Assembly (NCBI GenBank): GCA_902826795.1
Contig: CADEGD010000004.1
Location: 43,927 to 84,532, forward strand
Length of the DNA: 40,606 bases
Direction: 5' to 3'
From: an uncultured Acidobacteriota bacterium
Lineage (GTDB): Bacteria > Acidobacteriota > Blastocatellia > Pyrinomonadales > Pyrinomonadaceae
Positions 33,237 to 40,081 of the stretch are shown here, piece by piece. The notes beneath the pieces are model-generated. The model saw nothing but the letters and a program-made list of their open reading frames with translations, did no database searches and was not told the origin of the DNA. The stretch's first letter is position 1; each line of letters begins with the position of its first letter. Made by a program: the position numbers and the translations under genes.

Positions 33237-33351
33237 GTACGACAGACTTTCCAGTCTGTCGCGGTTAAGTTTCGACGACTCAGTTATTAAGGATTCCGCA
33301 GAAATCAGCTCTATTAAGGGTCACTGGAACAGGCTGGAAAGCCTGTTCTAC
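33237..33351. repeat. REP/inverted-REP pair (BIME-like unit 3)
   Basis: Left hairpin at 33237-33265 with foot GTAC, right inverted hairpin at 33322-33351 ending CTAC; total 115 bp. The spacer is alignable with that of unit 4 (shared GACTCA, CAGCTCTAT and GGTCAC words), so these two are recent duplicates. Confidence 0.8.
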
Positions 33352-33359
33352 TGCGAATA

Positions 33360-33474
33360 GTACGACAAGACTTTCCAGTCTGTCGCGGTTAAGCCTCGAA
33401 GACTCAATTGTTCGAGTGTCTGCAAAACGCAGCTCTATCAATGGTCACCGGAATAGGTGGAAAGCCTGTTCTAC
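33360..33474. repeat. REP/inverted-REP pair (BIME-like unit 4)
   Basis: Left hairpin at 33360-33389 has one extra A in the stem (ACAAGACT). The right hairpin at 33446-33474 has lost a base and is weaker (GAATAGGTGGAAAGCCTGTTC). Total 115 bp, like units 1 and 3. Its terminal CTAC forms the TAG stop codon of the next gene. Confidence 0.78.
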
Positions 33475-34454
33475 TGCGGAAGCATTCCCTTAACCTCGCG
33501 GACGATCGTTTCGACGTCTTTGTCGCCATCGAGGGCGATCATGAAAAAATCGTAGCTGGTCTTAAAGCATACGAGGCCGTTGCCAAAGAACCACACGCCT
33601 TCGAGCAGCGGGTTGCCGCCGAGCAGCCAGCTTATCGGAGCACCGGTGACCTCTTTCGGGTTCAGGATGTTCGTCATCATCACTGCGCCCGAAGCGAACG
33701 AAAATGCGCCAAGCATCGGCGCCCCGATGCGGCGAGCGATGTCCGCTTCGAACTTGATGCGTTCAGTCTTTGCGTCGTCGAATCTTCCATCGGCGATCTT
33801 GCGCTCTTGCGATCTCAGATAGTCATTGAATGATTCGCCGAGTTTCTTGACCGACCACGCTGGCAACGCCGAGTTGAACAGCCAGTGTGAACTTATTCCC
33901 GTGAAAACGACGCCGAGCCCGGCACCGACCGCCATCGACGCACCGGTCGCCGCCGCCTGCAGCGGATTCTCCTGGATCCATCCTGACGCCTTCGAGATCG
34001 ACTTGACCGTCGAGTCGAATGTGCGAGACCAACTAGCGCCAAAGTTGAACAGGTCAGAAAAGGTCCGGGCGCCTGAGCTAACGGTCTCCTTCGCTCCGTC
34101 AAAAAACTCGCCCGCCTTTTTTGCGGCACTACCGATAGCGTCTCCCGCGGCATCGGTCGTTTTCTCGGCCGCATCTTCGGCCGCCTCGCGAACCGGCTCG
34201 CTGGCATCCCACGCCTTCTTCGCGGTTTCGCTCGCGGTCTTTACCGTGCCTTCGGCGACCCTTACGGCCTGCTTGCCGACCTCCGTTTTCTCGGCCTCGG
34301 CCTTGATCCGCTCCGCGCCTTTCTGGGCCGTCTCGGCCACAACTCGGGCACCTTCCCCGATCTTATCTTTCAAGCCGAGCTGCTTGTCGATCTCTTCAAA
34401 CTTCTCTTTCGCGTCACGCTGCCATTTGTCGAAACGATCTTTGTAATCCGTCAT
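33471..34454 (-). CDS. Unknown membrane-associated protein with long amphipathic N-terminus
   Basis: A 327-residue protein not recognised as a named family. Residues 1-150 are highly charged and Ala/Lys/Glu-rich in 11-residue-like helical repeats (GARVVAETAQKGAERIKAEA, then DAAEKTTDAAGDAIGSAAKK), resembling LEA or apolipoprotein-type amphipathic helices. The C-terminal half has three hydrophobic stretches near 165-188, 247-265 and 272-300, so membrane association is likely. The stop TAG is donated by the GTAG foot of REP unit 4, and the final residues MLPQ may once have continued. A stress or membrane-stabilising role is a guess from composition only. Confidence 0.7.
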   Translation of the reverse strand: MTDYKDRFDKWQRDAKEKFEEIDKQLGLKDKIGEGARVVAETAQKGAERIKAEAEKTEVGKQAVRVAEGTVKTASETAKKAWDASEPVREAAEDAAEKTTDAAGDAIGSAAKKAGEFFDGAKETVSSGARTFSDLFNFGASWSRTFDSTVKSISKASGWIQENPLQAAATGASMAVGAGLGVVFTGISSHWLFNSALPAWSVKKLGESFNDYLRSQERKIADGRFDDAKTERIKFEADIARRIGAPMLGAFSFASGAVMMTNILNPKEVTGAPISWLLGGNPLLEGVWFFGNGLVCFKTSYDFFMIALDGDKDVETIVREVKGMLPQ

Positions 34455-34624
34455 AATTCCTGTCCCCGGGCCACACTACATTACGAATTTCTCCGCATCT
34501 TTGTTCGATGCCGAAAAAGCACTCGAAACTATCGTAATAATTGCACCTGACTGTGCTAAATTCAACAAATTCTTTGCCTGCGGGCAGTTTTACGCGGCCT
34601 TACCGCATCGGATATCCTTTACAT

Positions 34625-34828
34625 ATGCTTGAGGTAAAGTGCCCGATCTGCAATACGTCCGCACGCTATGAGGATAACGAACACCGGCCGTTTTGCTCGG
34701 AACGATGCAAGCTTCTCGATTTCGGAGCGTGGGTCGACGAAGAGTATGCCTTGCCGGTCGAAGAAACTTCGATGACCGAGGAAGATATCGCCGCTCTCGA
34801 ACGGGCGCATCAAACGGGTAGAGAATGA
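34625..34828 (+). CDS. yacG: DNA gyrase inhibitor YacG (small zinc protein)
   Basis: A 67-residue protein with the YacG treble-clef pattern: Cys6-Pro-Ile-Cys9 and Cys24-x3-Cys28 (RPFCSERCKLLDFGAW), followed by an acidic tail. In E. coli YacG binds GyrB and blocks DNA binding. The start at 34625 gives the normal length; an upstream in-frame TTG at 34541 would add 28 non-conserved residues. No clear ribosome-binding site is visible. It overlaps the next gene by 4 bases (ATGA). Confidence 0.9.
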   Translation: MLEVKCPICNTSARYEDNEHRPFCSERCKLLDFGAWVDEEYALPVEETSMTEEDIAALERAHQTGRE

Positions 34829-35088
34829 ACTTCTTACTTTTCGATGTCGGAATTCCAAGCGGAACGACAACGCTGATCGCTGGCGCAGGCCTGCTATTTA
34901 TCATAATCGCCGCGGCTTACGTGATGTTTCGCGTTCTTCGCAAAACGGTCAAAATGGCGTTTCGAATGGCAATGGTCGTGACCGTTCTATTCACGTTCGT
35001 TGCCGGCGGGATCGCCCTCTATTGGTTCGGCAGCGGGACTTCCTCGCGGCCGTCGCGGCAAGAGCGTTCACGGCCGCAGCAGCGATAG
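34825..35088 (+). CDS. Small two-helix membrane protein, unknown
   Basis: An 87-residue protein translationally coupled to yacG by a 4-base ATGA overlap. Two membrane helices are predicted (about 15-36 and 46-70), separated by a basic loop RVLRKTVKMAFRMA, and the C-terminus is short, basic and Arg/Ser/Gln-rich. I do not recognise it. The next gene starts 10 bp downstream, so the three may form one transcript. Confidence 0.65.
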   Translation: MNFLLFDVGIPSGTTTLIAGAGLLFIIIAAAYVMFRVLRKTVKMAFRMAMVVTVLFTFVAGGIALYWFGSGTSSRPSRQERSRPQQR

Positions 35089-35098
35089 ATCTTCCATA

Positions 35099-36331
35099 AT
35101 GCCCACAACCGACGAAAACAAAAGGCCCGGCATCGCGGCTCGATATCGGACTTTGCCGTCGACCGTTTTCGCGCTCAGCTTTGTCGCATTTCTCAACGAC
35201 GCGTCGAGCGACATCATCTATCCGCTCTTGCCCGCGTTCCTCGCCCTCTCGCTCGGTGCGACGCCGTTTGCGATCGGCCTGATCGAAGGTTTTGCCGAAT
35301 CGATCGCCAGCATCCTCAAGCTTTTCTCTGGCTATTTGAGCGACAAATTCAACACGCGCAAGCTGCCGGTTTTTCTCGGCTATTCGCTGGCTGCGGTCGT
35401 GCGGCCGCTGCTTGCGTTTGTCACAAGCTGGCCGCAGGTGCTGGTCGTTCGAATGACGGACCGGGCCGGAAAGGGCATTCGCGGAGCGCCAAGAGACGCG
35501 TTGCTTGCGGGAAGCGTTCCGGCCGAAAATCGCGGCCTCGCGTTTGGCTTCAACCGGGCCGCCGATCATCTCGGAGCGGTCGTCGGTCCGGTGCTCGCGT
35601 TTATACTGCTTTCGTATCTCGCGGCCGATCCACAAAGCCCGACGGCACGTGAATATCAGCAGGTCTTTCTTTTCGCCTCGATCCCCGTCGCCATCGGCCT
35701 GTTCGTGATCGTGTTTTTCGTACGCGAAGAGAAACGGATCGCACCCGAGATCGACCGCATGCCGATCAAGTTTTCGCTGTCGCAGTTCGACGGAAACTTC
35801 AAGCGGCTGCTTTTTGTCGTCGCCCTATTCACGCTTTCAAATTCGACCGACGCATTCCTCTTGCTGCGTGCCGAGCAGTCCGGAATTCCGCCGGCAATGC
35901 TGCCGCTGCTGTGGATGGTGCTGCACTTCAGCAAGGTCTTCTTTTCGCTGATCGGCGGCGATCTTTCAGACCGGCTCGGGCGTCGTTCGATGATCGTTAC
36001 CGGCTGGCTGATCTATGCCGGAGTTTACGTGGCGTTTGCGTTTGTCGATTCGGCGTGGCAGGCGTGGGCTCTCTTTATCATCTACGGAGCCTATTTCGGC
36101 CTCACCGAGGGCGTCGAAAAAGCTTTCGTGGCAGATTTGGTCGATGACGAGAAACGAGGCACCGCCTTCGGCTTCTATAACCTTTTCTACGGCATCACCG
36201 TCTTCCCCGCCTCACTCCTCTTCGGCTTTCTCTGGAGTCAGTTCGGAGCTCCGACGGCATTTATCGTGAGCGCTTGCATCTCCCTTGTCGCTGCGGTTTT
36301 GATGATATCGGTTAGCGCCCGTCGGCAATGA
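35099..36331 (+). CDS. Major facilitator superfamily transporter
   Basis: A 410-residue 12-helix MFS permease. The start at 35099 (PTTDENKRPGIAARYR) is preferred over an upstream GTG-type start at 35000 inside the previous gene. The motif-A region GYLSDKFNTRK is seen after the second helix and its repeat SDRLGRRS in the second half, and VRMTDRAGKGIRGAPRDALL is characteristic of a widespread Acidobacteria/Proteobacteria MFS subgroup of unknown substrate. NDASSDIIYPLLP in helix 1 also fits that subgroup. It is convergent with the toxin-antitoxin locus, whose toxin remnant ends 9 bp away. Confidence 0.88.
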   Translation: MPTTDENKRPGIAARYRTLPSTVFALSFVAFLNDASSDIIYPLLPAFLALSLGATPFAIGLIEGFAESIASILKLFSGYLSDKFNTRKLPVFLGYSLAAVVRPLLAFVTSWPQVLVVRMTDRAGKGIRGAPRDALLAGSVPAENRGLAFGFNRAADHLGAVVGPVLAFILLSYLAADPQSPTAREYQQVFLFASIPVAIGLFVIVFFVREEKRIAPEIDRMPIKFSLSQFDGNFKRLLFVVALFTLSNSTDAFLLLRAEQSGIPPAMLPLLWMVLHFSKVFFSLIGGDLSDRLGRRSMIVTGWLIYAGVYVAFAFVDSAWQAWALFIIYGAYFGLTEGVEKAFVADLVDDEKRGTAFGFYNLFYGITVFPASLLFGFLWSQFGAPTAFIVSACISLVAAVLMISVSARRQ

Positions 36332-36339
36332 TTCTGAGA

Positions 36340-36638
36340 TCATCCAACTCTTCCCTTCCAAACAATTGGATTTCTGCTTGTGTGAAATATTGAGTAAATT
36401 AGGATTCGTTCTGTTTCGACAGCAAACAGAATTAGGTAAGGAAACTTTCTTACGACGGCCCGGCGGACGCGGGTTCCGTGTGTGACCGGAAACGATAGAG
36501 GGAGCGTCGTACAAATTCTAGCGTCGAATTGATCTTTGTGATGAATCGGACTTTAAGGATTGGGTCTTGGTCGCCGTAACAGTCGGCTGCGTCGTCAAAT
36601 TCGATCTGGGCCGCGGGACTGAGTTCAATTTTCAACAT
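36340..36638 (-). pseudogene. ParE/RelE-type toxin, frameshifted
   Basis: The frame beginning at 36638 reads KIELSPAAQIEFDDAADCYG through INSTLEFVRRSLYRF and then stops early at about 62 residues. Shifting by -1 near 36486-36496 (a lost base in the TATCGTTTCCGG stretch) restores a full ParE C-terminus: FPVTHGTRVRRAVVRKFPYL, then ILFAVETERILIYSIFHTSR and NPIVWKGRVG, ending at a TGA at 36340. Together this is about 98 residues, the normal toxin length. Intact members poison gyrase or cleave mRNA; this copy should be inactive as given. Its ATG overlaps the antitoxin TGA by one base. Confidence 0.8.
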
Positions 36639-36862
36639 CAGCGACGAGCTAGGGCATCATCTCGAACTTTCTCCCAAGAGATCGTATCTTCGGGATGACG
36701 ATCATGATACTCAACCCGGCGTTCGAGTTCGGCGGTTTGCTCAGCCGTCAAGCTAACTTCGGAGGATGCCCGCTTTTCAGCGATGCTGTCCCAAATATCT
36801 TCGACCAGTTTTATACGCTCAGGAATTGGGAGTTCGAGGCTCTGTTCCAATATGGTACTCAT
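36638..36862 (-). CDS. Addiction-module antitoxin (putative unstable antitoxin family)
   Basis: A 74-residue antitoxin of the family paired with ParE/RelE toxins. It has the typical N-terminus STILEQSLELPIPERIKLVE, the segment DIWDSIAEK, LTAEQTAELERRVEYHDRHP and the C-terminal TISWEKVRDDALAR that wraps the toxin. The start at 36862 fits the family length; an upstream ATG at 36898 adds 12 unrelated residues and nearly meets the aat stop. It is intact while its toxin is broken, the order expected when such modules decay. Confidence 0.85.
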   Translation of the reverse strand: MSTILEQSLELPIPERIKLVEDIWDSIAEKRASSEVSLTAEQTAELERRVEYHDRHPEDTISWEKVRDDALARR

Positions 36863-36894
36863 GCCAATAGAATAAATGTGGTTTACGCGCAAAA

Positions 36895-37632
36895 TCAAGG
36901 ATTTACTCCGGCGGTCACAGCCTGAGAGGCGAATAACTTCAACTCAAACCCTTGCGTTTCCTTCAACCTTCGAAGGAACTCTCGACGGCTGATCTCTTTT
37001 GCGCCGAGGGCACGCATGTGGGGTGTCATGACCTGAGCGTCGAGCCAGGTTGCGCCGCGGGATTTGAGATGAGCGATCAGGTGAAGAAGGGCGAGTTTTG
37101 AGGTGTTGGGAGCTTTGTGAAACATCGACTCGCCGCAGAACGCACCGCCCGCGTCGACGCCGTAAAGCCCGCCGACCAGCTCGTTCTCGGCATTCCAAAC
37201 TTCCACGCTGTGTGCCGATCCGGCTTCGTGCAGTTTGCAATACGCAGTCACAAAATCTTCAGTTATCCATGTTCCTTTTTGCCCGATTCGTGGGGCGAGC
37301 GAACATTCTTTGATCACTGCGGGAAAGTCACGATCGATCGTGAAAGTGTAGCGGCCTTTTTTCTGTTCTTTCTCGAGGCTTTTTGGAATGTGCAGGTCGG
37401 CAAAACGCAATATCGCTCGCGGGTCGGGGCAATACCACGGCAGCGGAACTCCCTCCATATGCCACGGGAAAATACCGCGTGCATATGCCCGACGCAGATT
37501 CTCGACCGTCAGCTCATTGCCGAATGAAACCACGTCTCGGGCGTAGTAAAAGTAATCGTCGATCAAGACCCACTCGGGATATTCGTGCTTTGCGGGATCG
37601 GGGAAGGACACGGGTTCTATTCTAGCAGGCAA
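36895..37632 (-). CDS. aat: Leucyl/phenylalanyl-tRNA--protein transferase
   Basis: A protein of up to 245 residues that adds Leu or Phe from tRNA to N-terminal Arg or Lys, marking proteins for ClpS-ClpAP in the N-degron pathway. Diagnostic segments: LTVENLRRAYARGIFPWHME, PLPWYCPDPRAIL, GTWITEDFVTAYCKLHEAGS, AHSVEVWNAENELVGGLYGV and GGAFCGESMFHKAPNTSKLAL, then TWLDAQVMTPHMRALGA. The N-terminus is longer than in E. coli (FPDPAKHEYPEWVLIDDYFY). The listed start is TTG at 37632, at the edge of an inverted repeat; GTG at 37611 is an alternative and neither has a clear ribosome-binding site. Confidence 0.93.
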   Translation of the reverse strand: MPARIEPVSFPDPAKHEYPEWVLIDDYFYYARDVVSFGNELTVENLRRAYARGIFPWHMEGVPLPWYCPDPRAILRFADLHIPKSLEKEQKKGRYTFTIDRDFPAVIKECSLAPRIGQKGTWITEDFVTAYCKLHEAGSAHSVEVWNAENELVGGLYGVDAGGAFCGESMFHKAPNTSKLALLHLIAHLKSRGATWLDAQVMTPHMRALGAKEISRREFLRRLKETQGFELKLFASQAVTAGVNP

Positions 37633-37711
37633 TTCGAACAGGATATACAGGATGAGCAGGATGCTTCAATGATAGAAAAACATCCTGTCTATCCTGTGGT
37701 CCTGTTCGAAT
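37632..37711. repeat. Long inverted repeat between MATE gene and aat
   Basis: The left arm 37632-37663 and right arm 37681-37711 are near-perfect reverse complements of about 31 bases built on the words ATTCGAACAGGA, ACAGGATGAGCAGG and ACAGGAT, with a 17-base loop. Such ACAGGAT palindromes recur as intergenic repeats in several bacterial phyla. It fills the gap between the MATE stop and aat start and could act as a terminator or mRNA-end stabiliser. Confidence 0.75.
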
Positions 37712-37723
37712 CTTACGCCAAGG

Positions 37724-39154
37724 TCAGACCGTCTTCAATTTCCATTTACCTCGCTTAAACCACAATGCCGCGACGACCGTCCAGATCGAGAATGAAATGG
37801 TGATCGCCCAAAACACGCCAAGCGGTCCCCAGCCGTAGTATTTCGAAAGCATCCACGCGAGCGGGATCTCGAACGCCCAAAGAACCAGAAGGTTGATGAA
37901 GGTCGGCGTCCACGTGTCGCCGGCGCCGTTGAACGCAGCCTCGGTCACGATCGCAAGTCCGTAGAATGCATACCCGTAGCCGACTATCCTCAAGCAATTG
38001 CTGCCGTATGCCGCGATCTGCGGATCGGTTGTAAAAACGCTGACAACAGCCTCGGAAAACAGGATGAACCCGAGCCCGAGTACGCCCAACAATCCGGCCG
38101 CCCAACCGCCGGCGATCCAGACGGAGCGCTCGGCGCGTTCGGGGTTGCCGGCACCAAGATTCTGCCCGACCAGCGTCGCGGCCGCGTTCGCCAAACCGAC
38201 GACGGGGAGCAGCAGGAAGATGAACACCCGCAGCCCGATCTGGTAACCGGCGATCGCGATGCTGCCGAACGCCGCGACGATCGTAACGAGCACGCTCCAC
38301 GTTGCGGTCGTAACCAGAAACTGAATGATCGCCGGGCCCGATATTCCGACCAGCGAAGACAGCAGCTTCGGATCGAACTTCCAATGCTCTCGGCGGATCT
38401 CAAGCCGCCGGTTCGAACTGCCGAACAAAACCCACGCAGCGTAAGCAACGCCGACCGCGCGGCCGATTACCGTTGCGACCGCCGCACCGGTCACGCCTAG
38501 TTCTGGAAAGAACCCGACGCCGAATATCAACAGCGGATCGAGAATGATGTTCAGACCGTTGGCCACGACGAGTACGCGCAACGCCATCGCCGCGTCGCCT
38601 GCACCGCGAAAGATGCCGTTAAGCAGAAACAGGAAAACGATAACGCCGCACGTTCCGTACATGGTCCGCATGAACGGCAGCCCGATATCGATCACCTCTT
38701 GCTCGGCACCGAGCAGACGGAAGATATCCGGTGCGAATACGACGCCGATAATGCCCATCACGATCGAAACGATTACCCCCAGATAAACAGCGTGCGTCGC
38801 CGTTTTTGCCGCACCCTCCATGTCTTTTTCGCCGACGCGCCGAGCCACCGTTGCCGTCGCACCGATGCTCAGACCGACTCCAACGGCATAGATCAGCGCA
38901 AGCACCGATTCCGTCAATCCGACAACCGCGACCGGAGCCGCACCGAGCTTCGCGACAAAAAACGTGTCCACAATCGCAAAGAGCGCCTCCATCGACATCT
39001 CAAGGATCATCGGGATCGCGAGGATGACGAGCGCCGGCAAGATCGGGCCGGCCGTAAAATCACGATTCGTGCCGACGAATGCCTCACGCAAAATAGAAAA
39101 AAACGAATTATCAACCGCTGCCTGCGGCGCAGCGGATTGCCCGTCAAACGACAT
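37724..39154 (-). CDS. MATE-family multidrug/Na+ efflux transporter
   Basis: A 476-residue, 12-helix MATE exporter (NorM/DinF-like), which expels cationic drugs or metabolites in exchange for Na+ or H+. The two homologous halves start PILPALVILAIPMILEMSME and SLVGISGPAIIQFLVTTATW. The family motifs VDTFFVAKLGAAPVAVVGLT and LVGQNLGAGNPERAERSVWI are clear. A 35-residue polar N-terminus precedes the first helix. The gene is single, reading toward aat from which a long inverted repeat separates it. Substrate unknown. Confidence 0.93.
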   Translation of the reverse strand: MSFDGQSAAPQAAVDNSFFSILREAFVGTNRDFTAGPILPALVILAIPMILEMSMEALFAIVDTFFVAKLGAAPVAVVGLTESVLALIYAVGVGLSIGATATVARRVGEKDMEGAAKTATHAVYLGVIVSIVMGIIGVVFAPDIFRLLGAEQEVIDIGLPFMRTMYGTCGVIVFLFLLNGIFRGAGDAAMALRVLVVANGLNIILDPLLIFGVGFFPELGVTGAAVATVIGRAVGVAYAAWVLFGSSNRRLEIRREHWKFDPKLLSSLVGISGPAIIQFLVTTATWSVLVTIVAAFGSIAIAGYQIGLRVFIFLLLPVVGLANAAATLVGQNLGAGNPERAERSVWIAGGWAAGLLGVLGLGFILFSEAVVSVFTTDPQIAAYGSNCLRIVGYGYAFYGLAIVTEAAFNGAGDTWTPTFINLLVLWAFEIPLAWMLSKYYGWGPLGVFWAITISFSIWTVVAALWFKRGKWKLKTV

Positions 39155-39403
39155 ATAAAAACCTCAAATAAAAACGAGAAACAACGGTGCGGGTACTGCA
39201 CCTAAAGACATTCCCGATGCCCGATATCTCGGTATCAGGAAAAAGACAGAGCGGCTGAGTTAGACAAGTTCTCTACGCATGGTTTCACAGACCTTAGCAC
39301 AAACGTCGATCGGAAGTGAAGCTTTACGACCCAACTGAGAAGAAAGTTTCTGTAAATTCTTCAAACGCGATGGACTGCGGTGATAGGACAACGTTAGAAC
39401 TTT
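39155..39403. other. 249-bp gap without a gene
   Basis: I see no gene here. It must hold the promoter of the leftward MATE gene and that of the rightward methyltransferase gene, but no convincing -35/-10 pair. GGTGC-GGGTACT-GCACC near 39185 can form a small hairpin in the MATE leader. Confidence 0.4.
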
Positions 39404-40057
39404 ATGATCAAAAAGATTCGCGGCAGCACTACTTGATAACTAACTCGTGAAGAGTTAGACACAATCACCGCACCCTACCAACGGATCGTCCTCGACATCG
39501 GTACGGGCGACGGTCGATTCGTGTCCGCGATCGCGGCAGCGAACCCGTCGAACTTTTACATCGGCATCGACGCAAACGCGAAACCGCTCGAAAAACTCTC
39601 GACCAAGATCACACGAAAGCCGGCGAAGGGCGGCCTAGCGAACGCAATGTTCGTCCGGGCAGCAGCAGAACATCCGCCTCGGGAGTTTGACGGAATTGCA
39701 TCCGAGATTTATGTCAACTTTCCGTGGGGAAGCCTTTTACAAGCCGTCGCAGTGGGTGAAGAATCGATACTGAAATCGTTTCGTCGAATGATGACGCCGG
39801 AAGGGAATTTGCAGGTCACGATCGGCATGGATCCCGAACGGGACAGATCCGAATTCCAGCGGCTCGGGCTACCAAGGTTCGACGAGCAATACCTTCTCAC
39901 TACCCTTCTGCCGCGTTATGCCTCCGCCGGATTTAGCTGCGAAGATCTCCGCAAGCTGCAGTCAAGCGAATGGTCTAAGATCGAAACCTCGTGGGCGCGT
40001 AAATTAGGCGGCAACGAAAACCGACACGTCTATCGTCTGAGGTTTGTCCGAAACTAA
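39404..40057 (+). pseudogene. KamB/NpmA-like 16S rRNA (adenine-1408-N1) methyltransferase, N-terminus interrupted by two stops
   Basis: From 39440 to 40057 the frame encodes a complete SAM-methyltransferase body of the KamB/NpmA type: SAM motif DIGTGDGRFV (39494-39523), FYIGIDAN, KPAKGGLANAMFVRAAAEHP, FPWGSLLQAV and ETSWARKLGG. FPWG and SWARKL hold the two tryptophans that in NpmA clamp A1408. In the same frame, ATG 39404 starts MIKKIRGSTT, which fits the family N-terminus, but TGA TAA (39434-39439) interrupts it exactly where two residues are expected before LTREEL. The first downstream start, GTG 39521, would drop the SAM motif. So the gene is a recent pseudogene, or it uses an unknown start. 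Active homologues methylate 30S subunits and give high-level aminoglycoside resistance. Confidence 0.7.
39440..39458 (+). other. Hairpin directly after the double stop in the methyltransferase gene
   Basis: CTAACTC (39440-39446) pairs perfectly with GAGTTAG (39452-39458) over the loop GTGAA, beginning one base after the TGA TAA pair. It is seen directly. Whether it regulates translation, as leader hairpins of some rRNA methylase genes do, is unknown. Confidence 0.4.
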
Positions 40058-40081
40058 CTTTAATTTACGTCTCCAGGTGAT

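Noticed and set aside
34541..34624. Extended N-terminus of YacG
   Set aside because: The extra 28 residues are not like the family, and the start at 34625 gives the expected zinc-finger spacing.
39257..39461. Transposon-like insertion flanked by direct repeats GAGTTAGACA (39257 and 39452)
   Set aside because: The repeats are only 10 bases, there is no transposase or terminal inverted repeat, and the enclosed part contains the matching methyltransferase N-terminus.
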